Shown piece after piece: positions 40,971-50,534 of a DNA stretch of 64,000 nt. Positions within the stretch are counted from its first letter, which is position 1, and every line of letters begins with the position of its first letter. A program made the position numbers and the translations under genes. Source of the stretch: CAVRUD01 sp963849635. GTDB taxonomy: Bacteria; Chloroflexota; Chloroflexia; Thermomicrobiales; UBA6265. Where the stretch lies: NCBI GenBank assembly GCA_963849635.1, contig CAWKIA010000013.1:62001-126000 (forward strand), given 5' to 3'. Under the pieces are notes generated by a model that searched no databases, was not told where the DNA came from, and saw nothing but the letters and a program-made list of their open reading frames with translations.

Positions 40971-42320
40971 TCACCCATTACGTGATTCGAGCCCAAGACG
41001 CTTGGCGGTTCGCTGTGCCATGGTCTTTATCACAATGTCCACCACATCAGCGGCGACCCTTCTCTGGAGTCTGCGCTCCATCGACAACATGACCTTTTTG
41101 CATGCTTCCAACGAGCGCGCGGTAGGCGGCTCGCTGTCGATCGTTTCCTCGATCGGGACCTCTTGCTTTCGCGCATGGAGGACCTCTGCGGGAGCATCCA
41201 GGAGAATTACAAGGTCCGGTTTCGGGACCACCCTCCATACCGTTCGCAGCACCCAACTCGGTCCCTGATAACGGTAGCGTTTCGGATCGATAACGGTGTC
41301 AATGAGATACCGATCAAACACCACCAATTTGGCCCTTACGAGATCCGGAACACTCGTGCCCAATATCCCAGTGAATAGTCCGCGAGCCAAAAAACGGCTT
41401 TGAGCAGAGATACGGGAAGCGGCCGTGGTTGGCGACCATGCGGATCAACCACCGGGCCCTCATCTCTTGACGGGTGAAGCAATTGGGGACGCAGATGCCT
41501 CACCGACTGAATCCGTTAAACACCGGTTCAAGGAGCGCGAGACCCGTGAACTGCCACGGTCGACTTTCCCGATCCATCTGGGCCAAGGAGCACGACAAAA
41601 AACCCCGCTGGCCGAAACCATCGATCAGCCAATCGCGGCAGGTCAGAGAGCCAGTGCCTTACAACGCCGAATGGATCCGCACGAGCGGTAGTGGAGAGTA
41701 ACTCCGCATTTCAACTCGGGGAGCCGTCCCGTGACTTCCTCCCAGTCACCCCGTGCGGACGCTCGCTCCAGGACGGCACGGCTGTTGTCGCTCCAGAAAC
41801 GCGCCATCATCTCGCGGCATCCGTGTGGATCCGCTTTGTACAGTGCCGTCAGCCTTCGCCCGTGATCCGCATCCAATGATAATTTGATTACCCGCTTTAC
41901 CAGGTAGTATCCAAACTCAACGCTGGGAGCCGGAACGTATACATCTCCTTGCCTGATGGTTGACCCAAGAAGGTCCTGCTCGGTGAAGAAGAATCGCCCG
42001 CTAAACATCCGGTTTAACGAGAACCGGAAGTCGGATGTCGCGTCAAGACGCAAGAAGCTCCAAGGCGCGTCATCACCGGGTTGAGCAACGACGAAGCAAT
42101 ACCCGGTGGCCTCATACCTGATGTACTGGACGATCCGGAGTCCGGCACAGTGCAGCCTGCGAGCAACCGCAAAGGGAGGAAGCGCGCCGGAAATGCGCAG
42201 TCCACGTCGGATGTTCCCCAATCGGCTGACGTCACGTCACTGTGCAGCAAGCACGGACGTAGATCCTCCCCCAATGCCTCAATCACCCGGTTCCACGAGT
42301 CGATTAACAAGCACGCTCAT
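40971..42320 (-). CDS. Nucleotidyltransferase-like plus thymidylate-kinase-like fusion (frameshifted)
   Basis: N-terminal part 'PCLLHSDVTSADWGTSDVDC' has a D-x-D as in nucleotidyltransferases, followed by 'FRFSLNRMFSGRFFFTEQDL' and 'SVEFGYYLVKRVIKLSLDAD'. The C-terminal part has P-loop 'VLLGPDGSGKSTVA' (about 41590-41550), 'FWLADYFTGYWARV' and 'LVVFDRYLIDTVIDPKRYRY', 'PDLVILLDAPAEVLHARKQE', as in dTMP-kinase-like proteins. About 450 residues. Frame changes near 42180, 41670, 41540 and 41395. The ATG overlaps the flippase stop (ATGA). Such proteins recur in polysaccharide loci without a known reaction. Not a housekeeping Tmk, which is about 210 residues. Confidence 0.65.
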
Positions 42321-43635
42321 GCGTCCTTCCCTGCAGGGACAAGCGCAACCCGACGCGCGTCCTTGACCGCGTAGGCCTTCCAGATAACGACATTCATGAC
42401 CACCAGACTCGCGATCATCCCCAGGATCGCTCCTCTACACCGCCGAATCGAACCAGAACCCAACCACCAGTGAGCGCGAACATGCTTGAGTACAGATAGC
42501 CCTTGAAGATCGGCTGCGTTGCTGCTTTCGCGCGGAGGGCTGCCGAAACGATGCGGGCGACATAGCTCACGAGATAGTAGACGCCAAATAGGGCGAGTGC
42601 CGTCGAGTAGCCCGCATAGACATCCCCATAAATCAAACGCATAAGAGGCTGGCCGAAGACTGCGACAACCAGAACGTAACCGATCACCGCCGGCGCCGTT
42701 AGAAGATATGATCGCTTAAGTTCCGCATTGAGTGCCCCCTCTCCGCGCGAAGTAAGCACACGACTGAACCGAATCGGTAACACGCTCTCCAGGAACGCTA
42801 GCAACACAGTAAGTGGACCCAAGAGTACTTGGCTCGCCTTGATGGCTCCGGTCGCAGTAGCTCCGAGAAGGATTGCTGAGAGATACAGGTACAGTTGAGA
42901 GGAGAACCAGTATCCAATTTGCCCGCCTGCCAGCCATTTCCCGAACTGCCAGTTTGCTCGTACTGTATCCAAATCCACTGAAAAGGATAGTGTCAAGGTC
43001 GGCTTCAATTGCCAGTAGCCAATCCCCATGGCCGCAAAGGATGAGGCTGCTAATGCGTACAGCGTGCTCGGCCCAGTGAGGAGTTGCAGGCGCCAGAGCA
43101 CAGCGATCACCAGCGCCTGGCCCCCGTAGCTGACAACGTCATTGAGGAGCGCAGCTCCGAGTCTACCCTCGGTATAGAGTACCCGGCGCACAAACTCCTG
43201 TATCTGCCAACAGAAGATCGCTGGCCCAAGGGCGAACAGAAGCGATGCGGCCTCCAAACCACGAACGGAGGCTATGACGGCGCATCCGATAACTACCAGA
43301 GTGGCCGCGAGGGCAAGCAGGAGCTGCGTGACTGCGGTTCCGGACGTGTATCGAACGTAATCGGCCCCTTGGAGCGTTGCTCCGAGGACGTTGTGCGGCT
43401 GCGTAATCAGCGCGGATTGCAGACTGTTGGCAAATAGAAGGGCCGTGTACGCGAGCGTGAATGCACCAAAGGCGGCAGGTCCAAGCTCCCGGGCAAGGAG
43501 CACCATCGTGATGAGGCTTGTCGCTGAGATGAGCGCCTGATCGGTAAGTCCCCAGAAGCTGCTCCGAATCAGGCTAGCCCTTCGCAAGCTACCGAGCCGT
43601 CGAACCCGCGTGAGCCGAACACTTTCCGTCACCAC
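42317..43635 (-). CDS. Wzx-like polysaccharide flippase
   Basis: Exports lipid-linked repeat units across the membrane. 'RASLIRSSFWGLTDQALISA' begins the first helix, and 12-14 helices follow ('TSLITMVLLARELGPAAFGA', 'LVVIGCAVIASVRGLEAASL', 'LLTAPAVIGYVLVVAVFGQP'). About 438 residues. GTG start at 43635 just after wecG. A frame change near 42425 leads to the natural end 'GMIASLVVMNVVIWKAYAVK', stopping at 42317, with overlap to the next start. Confidence 0.85.
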
Positions 43636-43640
43636 TTGTA

Positions 43641-44468
43641 CTACCTTCGAAGGAACACCCGCGCTTGCTCGGTCAGGATCTTGAGGACAAAGAGACTGTT
43701 GAGCACGAGGTATCGTTTCCACAGCCGCTTGGGGTCCTGCGACAGCCGGAACAGCCATTCCAACCCGTTCCGCTGCATCCAACCCGGCGCCTGGCGGACC
43801 CGGCCGGTGTGGAAGTCGAAGGCCGCGCCGACCGCGATCAGGACCGGCGCCTCCAGCAGCGGCCGGTGGTTGGCCACCCACCAGTCCTGCTTCGGGGTGC
43901 CGAGGCCAACCCAGACGATGTCGGCGCCCGACTCGTTGATCTTCCGCACGGTCGCCTCGTCTTCCAGCCCGCCGACCGGCAGCATCGGCGGGGTGTGCGT
44001 CCCCGCCACCCGCAGCCCCGGGAAGCGCGCCGAAAGCGACTCCGCCAGCTCGTCGGCCACGCCGGGTCCGCCACCGTAGAAGAAGTGGCGGTGGCCGGTC
44101 GCCGCGGACCGGGCGCAGAGTTCCAGCATCAGGTCGGGGCCGTAGACGCGGCGAACGTCGCGGTGGCCGGCCCGACGGGAAAGCCAGACCAGCGGCATCC
44201 CGTCCGGCGTTCGCAACCCCGCCCCGTTCACCACGGCCATGAACGTCGGGTCGCGCTGGCACTCCATGACGGTGTGCACGGTGCAGATGCAGATGTATTG
44301 CCGCGCGTCGTCGGCGATCCAGCGTTCGATGGTGGAGACCGCGGCCGGCATGTCCACCGCGCTGACCCGCATACCGAGGACATCGGTCTCGCGGGATCGG
44401 GCCCTCCCACTCGAACCGCGCTCGACACCCATCTCCGTCACGCCCAACGATGCCTCGCTTACCGTCAT
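43641..44468 (-). CDS. WecG/TagA/CpsF family glycosyltransferase
   Basis: Transfers a sugar (N-acetylmannosamine or its uronate in characterised members) to an undecaprenyl-linked acceptor. 275 residues, intact. Motifs: 'NGAGLRTPDGMPLVWLSRRA' (Asp of the active site), 'HFFYGGGPGVADELAESLSA', 'ADIVWVGLGTPKQDWWVANH', 'VLIAVGAAFDFHTGRVRQAP' and 'NGLEWLFRLSQDPKRLWKRY'. Part of the minus-strand polysaccharide operon upstream of wzx. Confidence 0.93.
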   Translation of the reverse strand: MTVSEASLGVTEMGVERGSSGRARSRETDVLGMRVSAVDMPAAVSTIERWIADDARQYICICTVHTVMECQRDPTFMAVVNGAGLRTPDGMPLVWLSRRAGHRDVRRVYGPDLMLELCARSAATGHRHFFYGGGPGVADELAESLSARFPGLRVAGTHTPPMLPVGGLEDEATVRKINESGADIVWVGLGTPKQDWWVANHRPLLEAPVLIAVGAAFDFHTGRVRQAPGWMQRNGLEWLFRLSQDPKRLWKRYLVLNSLFVLKILTEQARVFLRR

Positions 44469-44520
44469 TGCTCGCGGCTCCCGGCTGGGTCGTTTCTGGC
44501 GTTAGCGGCTACGGTGGACA

Positions 44521-45534
44521 TCAATCCGCTGCCAGTGCTTCGGTTGACTGACCCACCGCCGCCTCGGCCGCGATCTTGAGCCGCACCTGCTCCTCGATCC
44601 AAGCGTAGGTCTGCGCCAGGCCGTCCTCGAGCGAGATCCGCGGTTCCCAGCCCAGCACCTCGCGCAGTCGGGTGTTGTCGGAGTTGCGTCCGCGAACGCC
44701 CTGCGGCCCCGGAACGTGCACGGGTTCGATCGGGGTATCGGCGATCTCGGCGATCATGCCGGCCAGCTCGTTGATCGACACCATCCGGTCTTGGCCGAGG
44801 TTGAGCGGCTCCCGGTGGTCCGAACGCATCAGCCGGTAGAGCCCCTCGACGCAGTCGTCGATGTAGCAGAACGAGCGGGTCTGCTCGCCGTCGCCCCAGA
44901 TCTCGACCTCCGGGTTGCCGGTCAGCTTCGCCCTCGCGATCTTGCGGCAGAGCGCGGCCGGCGCCTTCTCCCGCCCCCCGTCCCAGGTCCCGAGCGGTCC
45001 GAAGATGTTGTGGAAGCGGACGGTCCGCGTCTCCATCCCATAGTCGTGCTGGTAGTAGTGACAGAGGATCTCGCTCACCAGCTTCTCCCAGCCGTAGGCG
45101 TCCTGCGGCTGCGCCGGGTAGGCATCCTCCTCTCTCAGCGGGGTCACGTTGGCGTCGGTCTGGAGATACTCTGGATAGATGCAGGCCGACGACGTGTACA
45201 GGTAGCGCTGGACGCCGTTGACACGAGCCGCCTCAAGCGTGTGGAGGTTGATGAGCGCGTTGTTGTGGAGGATCTCGGCGTGGTGCGCGGAGATGAAGCC
45301 CATGCCACCCATATCGGCCGCCAGCGCGTAGACCTCGTCGACGCCCGCCGTGGCCGCCAGGCAGTTCTCCCACCGCCGGAGGTCGAGGAGCACGAATTCG
45401 TCCGCGTCGGTCTTGCCGTACTCCGGCAGCTTGAGGTCAACGCCCCGGACCCGGTAGCCCTTGTCCTTCAGGTACGTGACCAGCGCGTTGCCGATGAACC
45501 CGCCCGCGCCGGTCACGAGGACGTGTCGTTGCAT
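44521..45534 (-). CDS. NAD-dependent nucleotide-sugar epimerase, GDP-mannose 3,5-epimerase-like
   Basis: 337 residues, intact. Extended SDR: 'VTGAGGFIGNALVTYLKDKG' Rossmann loop, 'ALAADMGGMGFISAHHAEIL' (the GME-like DMGGMGFI segment), catalytic 'YTSSACIYPEYLQ' and 'YGWEKLVSEILCHYY' (Tyr-x3-Lys). C-terminus with 'WGDGEQTRSFCYIDDCVEGL'. The best match in memory is GDP-mannose 3,5-epimerase; related dehydratases remain possible. Supplies a precursor to the locus. Confidence 0.85.
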   Translation of the reverse strand: MQRHVLVTGAGGFIGNALVTYLKDKGYRVRGVDLKLPEYGKTDADEFVLLDLRRWENCLAATAGVDEVYALAADMGGMGFISAHHAEILHNNALINLHTLEAARVNGVQRYLYTSSACIYPEYLQTDANVTPLREEDAYPAQPQDAYGWEKLVSEILCHYYQHDYGMETRTVRFHNIFGPLGTWDGGREKAPAALCRKIARAKLTGNPEVEIWGDGEQTRSFCYIDDCVEGLYRLMRSDHREPLNLGQDRMVSINELAGMIAEIADTPIEPVHVPGPQGVRGRNSDNTRLREVLGWEPRISLEDGLAQTYAWIEEQVRLKIAAEAAVGQSTEALAAD

Positions 45535-45594
45535 CTGCCATTAGGCGATCTCCTCCTCTTGATGAGACAAGCCAACCGATGTTCAGGTAATGGA

Positions 45595-46380
45595 CTAAAA
45601 GGCGCCGAGGCCGCCGAGCACGACGCGTACGGTCCGCCGCAGGATCTGCAGGTCCAGGCGCCAAGACAGATGCTCGACGTAGTAGAGGTCGAGGTGGGTG
45701 TTCTCGTGCATCGGCTGGTCGCTCCTCCCCTGGATCTGCCACCAGCCGGTCAGGCCGGGCCGCACCAGGTGGCGCTGGTGCTGCCAGGTCGCGTACTGCT
45801 CCACGATCTGGGGCAACTCCGGTCGCGGCCCGACCAGGCTCATCTCTCCCCGGAGCACGTTGAGCAGCTGGGGAAGCTCGTCGATGCTCGAGCGGCGGAT
45901 GTACCGGCCGACACGCGTGACGCGGGGATCGTGTTTGACCTTGTGGCGCCACTTGCCGTCTGCGCCCTGAAATTGGCGCAGTTCCTCGCCCGGCGCGTGG
46001 GTCATCGTCCGGAACTTGTAGACCGTAAACGGCCGGCCGCCCCGACCGACGCGGGCCTGCCGGAAGAGGACCGGCCCGCGCGAGTCGAGCGCGACGGCGA
46101 CCGCGACCAGGACCATTAATGGAAGGAACACCAGGAGCGTCAGCGATGCGACGACGACGTCGATCCCTCGCTTGACCACCGAGTAGTAGAGGACCCGACT
46201 GGTGGAGCAATACTGAGCGGACGCCAGCATCGATAGCCAGGCCTCAGCGACCACCTCGGCGCCAGTCTCGGCGACCATCGGCTGCTCGACGGTGGTGGGC
46301 TTATCGGCGGACCATCCCCCAGATGTCCCGACGCCGGACATTGGTTCGCTCAGCAACTCCCCGCTGATCGTTGCGCTCAT
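45595..46380 (-). CDS. Initiating sugar-phosphate transferase (WcaJ/ExoY type)
   Basis: Transfers the first sugar phosphate to undecaprenyl phosphate. 261 residues: a variable N-terminus, one membrane helix 'VVVASLTLLVFLPLMVLVAV' after 'YYSVVKRGID', then the catalytic domain 'KFRTMTHAPGEE', 'TRVGRYIRRSSIDELPQLLN', 'LRGEMSLVGPRPELPQIVEQ', 'RHLVRPGLTGWWQIQGRSD'. It lacks the four-helix N-terminal membrane domain of longer WcaJ, so it is a minimal ExoY/PglC-like form. Intact. Confidence 0.93.
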   Translation of the reverse strand: MSATISGELLSEPMSGVGTSGGWSADKPTTVEQPMVAETGAEVVAEAWLSMLASAQYCSTSRVLYYSVVKRGIDVVVASLTLLVFLPLMVLVAVAVALDSRGPVLFRQARVGRGGRPFTVYKFRTMTHAPGEELRQFQGADGKWRHKVKHDPRVTRVGRYIRRSSIDELPQLLNVLRGEMSLVGPRPELPQIVEQYATWQHQRHLVRPGLTGWWQIQGRSDQPMHENTHLDLYYVEHLSWRLDLQILRRTVRVVLGGLGAF

Positions 46381-46426
46381 TCATGTCCCTCGAAGATCGT
46401 TCGCTCAAGAGTCCAATCGGTTGGAA

Positions 46427-47854
46427 TTAGTCGGCCGCAGCCACAGCGTCGATTGCCACGTCGAATAGATCAGACCGAGTGGACAAGACCGCGGTCATGA
46501 CATTCGCCGGCGTGGTAGCCCGCCCCATTCCTTCGTAGGCAAGACCGGCGGCGGCGACCGCCGTCGGGTTGAGGGCGTTGCGGCCGTCAAGGACAAGGCG
46601 ACCGCGCATGGCGTTCGCCATGCGATCCAGGTTGAGCGTCCGGTAAACGTCCCACTCCGTCATCAGCACCACGGCGTCTGCGCCGGTCGCCGCTGCGTAC
46701 GCGTCCGGAACGCACTCCAGGTTGGGCATTGCGGCCGCGGCGGTCCGCGTCGCGGCCGGGTCCGTGGCCCGCACCGTCGCTCCGGCCGCCTCAAGGCGAC
46801 CGATAACATCGATCGCCGGTGCCTCGCGCACGTCGTCGGTCTCCGGCTTGAAGGCCAGACCGAGTACCGCGATCCGCTTGCCCTCAAGTCCGCCGAGCCG
46901 GGCGGCGAGCTTGGCGACCACGCGGGCGCCCATCGACGCGTTGACATCGAGCACCGCGTCCAGCATCGTCACGGGCAGCCCGGCATCCCGCGCCATCGCC
47001 GCCAGTGCTCGCACATCCTTCGGGAAGCACGACCCGCCGAATCCGACGCCCGGCGCGAGGTGGCGGGGCCCGATCCGGCCGTCCAGCCCCATCCCCCGAG
47101 CGACCTCGATCACGTCGGCGTTCAACCCCTCGCAGATCGTGGCGACCTCATTGATGAACGAGATCTTGGTGGCCAGAAAGGCGTTCGAGGCGTACTTGAT
47201 CATCTCCGCCGAACGCGGGGAGGTCACGACGATCGGCGCCCCGAGTGGGCGGTACAGGGCCGCGACCCGCGCGACGGCGTCGGGATCGGCACCACCAAGG
47301 ACGACGCGGTCCGGGTGGAGAACGTCGTGGATGGCCGAACCCTCCCGGAGGAACTCCGGGTTGGAGACAACCGCGAACGAAACCCCAAGTGCGGCGTGCT
47401 CGGCCAAGATCTCGGTGACGCGCTCGACGGAGCCGATCGGCATGGTGCTCTTGTTGACCACGATCGTATGCCCGCGGCTGTGCTGGGCCACCCCACGAGC
47501 CGCCGACATGATGTAGCTCGTCTCGGCGCGTCCGCCAGCATCGGCGGGCGTGCCGACGCAAACGAACACGAACTCGGCCTCCGGCACCGCGTCGGCGTAC
47601 TCGGTCGTGAACCGGAGGCGGCCGCTTTCCAGTCCGCGGCGCAACAGGTCATCAAGACCGGGCTCGAAGATCGGAGTTACCCCGCGGCGCAGCGCTCCGA
47701 TACGCTCCGCATCGAGGTCGAGACCGACGACGTTATGGCCGAGCTCGGCGAACGCCGCCGCGTACGTCAACCCGACGTAGCCGGCGCCGCCAATGACCGC
47801 GATGTTCACCACGCCAAGGGGCTTATCCCCGAAGCATCCCGAATCCGAAGGCAT
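46427..47854 (-). CDS. ugd: UDP-glucose 6-dehydrogenase family
   Basis: Oxidises a UDP-hexose to the uronic acid. 475 residues from ATG 47854, which follows GGAGGA. N-terminal NAD domain 'VVNIAVIGGAGYVGLTYAAA', catalytic Cys in 'GVGFGGSCFPKDVRALAAM', C-terminal 'VLGLAFKPETDDVREAPAID' and 'AVVLMTEWDVYRTLN'. UDP-GlcA from this enzyme would feed the UDP-glucuronate decarboxylase encoded at 56393. A UDP-ManNAc dehydrogenase is an alternative, but the sequence looks more like Ugd/TuaD. Confidence 0.9.
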   Translation of the reverse strand: MPSDSGCFGDKPLGVVNIAVIGGAGYVGLTYAAAFAELGHNVVGLDLDAERIGALRRGVTPIFEPGLDDLLRRGLESGRLRFTTEYADAVPEAEFVFVCVGTPADAGGRAETSYIMSAARGVAQHSRGHTIVVNKSTMPIGSVERVTEILAEHAALGVSFAVVSNPEFLREGSAIHDVLHPDRVVLGGADPDAVARVAALYRPLGAPIVVTSPRSAEMIKYASNAFLATKISFINEVATICEGLNADVIEVARGMGLDGRIGPRHLAPGVGFGGSCFPKDVRALAAMARDAGLPVTMLDAVLDVNASMGARVVAKLAARLGGLEGKRIAVLGLAFKPETDDVREAPAIDVIGRLEAAGATVRATDPAATRTAAAAMPNLECVPDAYAAATGADAVVLMTEWDVYRTLNLDRMANAMRGRLVLDGRNALNPTAVAAAGLAYEGMGRATTPANVMTAVLSTRSDLFDVAIDAVAAAD

Positions 47855-48351
47855 GACTGTTTCCTCCGCAACGCGAAGAAACCTGCTAAGGCAGGACGGT
47901 TTCACCACTCGCTCCCTGCCGGCCAGGTGACCACATACGGCCGGCAGCTCATCGCGTCCGATTGATATTCGGTTGTCATCCAGCGTGGATGCGGAGACCG
48001 ATATGGCAAACGTTAACCGCTTATCAAGCCGGCGTCAATATGTACGTACGGGTAGTACCAGGACTTATAGGCTAGAAAATCGAACAAATCTCGTAGCCCG
48101 TCAATACTAGCGAACGTGGCGGTTCTGCCTTACCAATGGCCCATGACTCGGGCCGGACGCGGTCCACGGCGTAGGCCACCCAGACATCCGTTCCGCGGCG
48201 GCAATGTACTTGGGTCTAGCCGACGTGCGAGGCTTGGTTGATATTGCGAACGACGGCAGACGCATGGCGTAGCGTATATTTGAGAAAATTGTGAGGTCAG
48301 CCGATATGGATCCGCACGCCGGTACGGAGTCACGTGTGCTCAGGTTTACTG
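47855..48351. other. Divergent intergenic region between ugd and methyltransferase
   Basis: About 500 bases with GTACGTAC (48042-48049) and the motif at 48061-48080. Likely holds the promoter of the long minus-strand polysaccharide operon. Confidence 0.45.
48061..48080 (+). promoter_or_regulatory. Candidate operator motif (site B)
   Basis: GGACTTATAGGCTAGAAAAT, preceded by AGTACCA and by the palindrome GTACGTAC 12 bases upstream. Matches site A at 30104-30087 (minus strand) apart from two pyrimidine changes and a 2-base gap. Confidence 0.35.
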
Positions 48352-48966
48352 ATGAGTAAAGACGGCAAGACGGATGCGTTCTCACTCTCCGGTGTCCGGA
48401 TCGGAGGATACGTCGATCGCATCGCGACCGCTGGTCAGCTTTGCGAAGGCAAGCGGACGCTTGCCCTCTATATAGCTGGCGTCGACTCGACGTTCGAGGA
48501 CCTTGCCGTCTTGCGGACACGCCATAACCTTGATTTGACCTCGCTGGACGCGAGCGTAGTGACGACTGAGGGGACCCCGGATGGGCCGTTCGAGGTGGTC
48601 TTCCTGGGTAACGTCATCGAGCATCTCAGCAACCCGGGTCTGGTCCTTGACGAATTGATGCGTTGTATGACCGACGATGGGCAACTGATCGTCACCTGCC
48701 CGAACGCCTTCGGCGGGCCCAACTTCGCCCGGTTCTTGCTGGGTCGTTACCGCGAGGGACCGGATCATGTCCAGTCCTATACCAAGTACACGCTCGCAAA
48801 TCTCCTGGTGCGCCACGGTTTTCAATTGGACCAGGCATGGACCGGGATCGATCAACCGCCCAGGACGACCGCACGGCGCTTCGGAGTGATCCTCGGTGGG
48901 CACGTCCTGCGCCGCTTTCCTAACCTCGGCGGCACGTTGATCCTGACGGCACGGCCCAAGCCATAG
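48352..48966 (+). CDS. Class I SAM-dependent methyltransferase (possibly with altered SAM site)
   Basis: 204 residues. 'PFEVVFLGNVIEHLSNPGLV' and 'CMTDDGQLIVTCPNAFGGPN' are motif II/III regions of a Methyltransf_11/23-type fold. The expected motif I (DxGCG or DLGC) is degraded to 'LALYIAGVDSTFEDLAVL', and the segment between beta-1 and 'GPFEV' is short. Either a local indel or a non-canonical cofactor site. It stands upstream of the lasso genes on the same strand but about 270 bases away. Confidence 0.7.
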   Translation: MSKDGKTDAFSLSGVRIGGYVDRIATAGQLCEGKRTLALYIAGVDSTFEDLAVLRTRHNLDLTSLDASVVTTEGTPDGPFEVVFLGNVIEHLSNPGLVLDELMRCMTDDGQLIVTCPNAFGGPNFARFLLGRYREGPDHVQSYTKYTLANLLVRHGFQLDQAWTGIDQPPRTTARRFGVILGGHVLRRFPNLGGTLILTARPKP

Positions 48967-49240
48967 TCTCCCCGGTCTGATTGCACGCTTATCGAGCCAT
49001 TCCCAGCGAGGGATAGCAGACATCAGACATCTACCAACAGAGGGTAGCTTGGCATGATAATTGGTAAGCTTCTCGACAGTTCGTACCGTGTGGAGCCGCC
49101 AAGTTCGTAGGTGGTGATCGCGGCTTACCGGCGACAGACGGGCGGCACGTCGAGATTTGATCGCCCTACGCGCTCGTCGCCCTCTCGTCTATGTCCGGGA
49201 GCCGGGACTTCGTAGAGTATTTATGGAGAGCGCACCTCGT

Positions 49241-49504
49241 ATGAACTACCGCGTGCCCGACCACGTCCACTTCCGTAATCTCCACGGCGAGGTCGTCCTG
49301 TTGGACACCAAGACCGATGCCTACCTCGGCTTGAACCAAACCGCGGCGGTTGCGTGGGAGGTGCTGGCCGGAGGAGGATCGCAGGAGGCCGCCGCGGACT
49401 CCCTCGTTGCCCGGTTCGACGTTGCCCCTGAGGTCGCCCAGGCGGATGTCGCGGCCCTCGTGGGGGATCTGCTTGCGCGGGGGCTGATCGAGGCAGTCGC
49501 TTGA
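49241..49504 (+). CDS. PqqD-like lasso peptide recognition protein (B1)
   Basis: 87 residues beginning 'MNYRVPDHVHFRNLHGEVVL', then 'TDAYLGLNQTAAVAWEVLAG', an RRE/PqqD winged-helix fold. In lasso pathways this protein binds the precursor leader and delivers it to the B2 protease. An upstream in-frame ATG at 49223 is possible; 49241 fits the family start and has GGAGAG upstream. First gene of the lasso operon; its stop overlaps the next start (TTGA at 49501). Confidence 0.9.
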   Translation: MNYRVPDHVHFRNLHGEVVLLDTKTDAYLGLNQTAAVAWEVLAGGGSQEAAADSLVARFDVAPEVAQADVAALVGDLLARGLIEAVA

Positions 49505-50520
49505 GCGACCTCTGGGAGCGGGTCAACCGGGTGATCGACCACGCGGTTGACGTTGCCCCCGCCGACCTGGAGGCCCATGGGATTCACCTTCTGGCAGCGC
49601 GGCGACTGCGGACACTCGGCCGTCCGGTTCCCTCGGAGCTATCATCTGCCGAGCGGGCGGTTGTCCTCCGAGAGTTGGCCGTGCCATCGTTGCTGGCACG
49701 AGTACGGGATGCGGTAGACGGCCCGATCGTTCTCCTCAAGGGGCCGGAGGTCGCCGCCCGATACCCGGATCCCGCGTTGCGCGCATACGGAGACCTGGAT
49801 TTCCTCGTTCTTGATCCCGCCGCGGCGCAACGCGCGCTACTGGCGGCCGGCTTTGTGGTCGTCGACGACTTCGAGTTCTCCCATCAGCAGCTACCGATCC
49901 GCTGGCCCGGTCTACCGCTGCTCCTCGAGGTGCACAACACGCCATCCTGGCTCCGATGGATGACGCCGCCCGCCAACGACGAGCTCTTCCGCATCGCGGT
50001 GCCGAGCGCGACCGGCGTGGCCGGCGTGCTGACGCTCCCTCGGCTGGAGCACGGACTCCTGGTGGCGGCCCATTCCTGGCGCCACGCTCCGCTCCGCCGG
50101 CTGGTCGATGTGATCGATGTGGCCGCGATGACCGATGGGCTCGACCCGGCAGAACTGACGGCCGTTGCCCGGCGATGGGGACTGGGCCCGGTCTGGTCGA
50201 CCACCGCCGGCGCCATCGACACGATCCTGGCCGAGTCGCCAAGTCGGTCCTGGTCAGTGCGGATCTGGGCGCGCCACCTTCGGGACGTGCGGGACCGCAC
50301 GGTTGCCGAGAAGCACGTCGTGGTCTGGATGGGGGCGTTCTGGGCGCCAACGCCACGGTCGAAGGTACGCGCACTGGCATCAGTCGTCGCCGACGACATC
50401 CGCCCCCTGGGCGGCGAACCATGGGCATTGAAGACGGCCAGGACCGCGCGGGCAATACGTGATGCGTTCCGGCCCTGGTCGCGCCGTGACCGCAGCGGGT
50501 CGCCCCGGGATCGCAGTTGA
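49501..50520 (+). CDS. Nucleotidyltransferase-family tailoring protein of the lasso cluster
   Basis: 339 residues, TTG start overlapping the B1 stop. 'PIVLLKGPEVAARYPDPALR' then 'AYGDLDFLVLD' gives the G-D-x-D catalytic pair of the NTP_transf_5 family. 'LPLLLEVHNTP' follows, with a helical C-terminus. Such proteins occur with a kinase in a subset of lasso clusters and are thought to modify the phosphorylated peptide or its kinase product. The exact reaction here is inference. Embedded between B1 and B2 and translationally coupled, so it belongs to the pathway. Confidence 0.82.
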   Translation: MSDLWERVNRVIDHAVDVAPADLEAHGIHLLAARRLRTLGRPVPSELSSAERAVVLRELAVPSLLARVRDAVDGPIVLLKGPEVAARYPDPALRAYGDLDFLVLDPAAAQRALLAAGFVVVDDFEFSHQQLPIRWPGLPLLLEVHNTPSWLRWMTPPANDELFRIAVPSATGVAGVLTLPRLEHGLLVAAHSWRHAPLRRLVDVIDVAAMTDGLDPAELTAVARRWGLGPVWSTTAGAIDTILAESPSRSWSVRIWARHLRDVRDRTVAEKHVVVWMGAFWAPTPRSKVRALASVVADDIRPLGGEPWALKTARTARAIRDAFRPWSRRDRSGSPRDRS

Positions 50521-50534
50521 AGGAGCAGGCAGGG

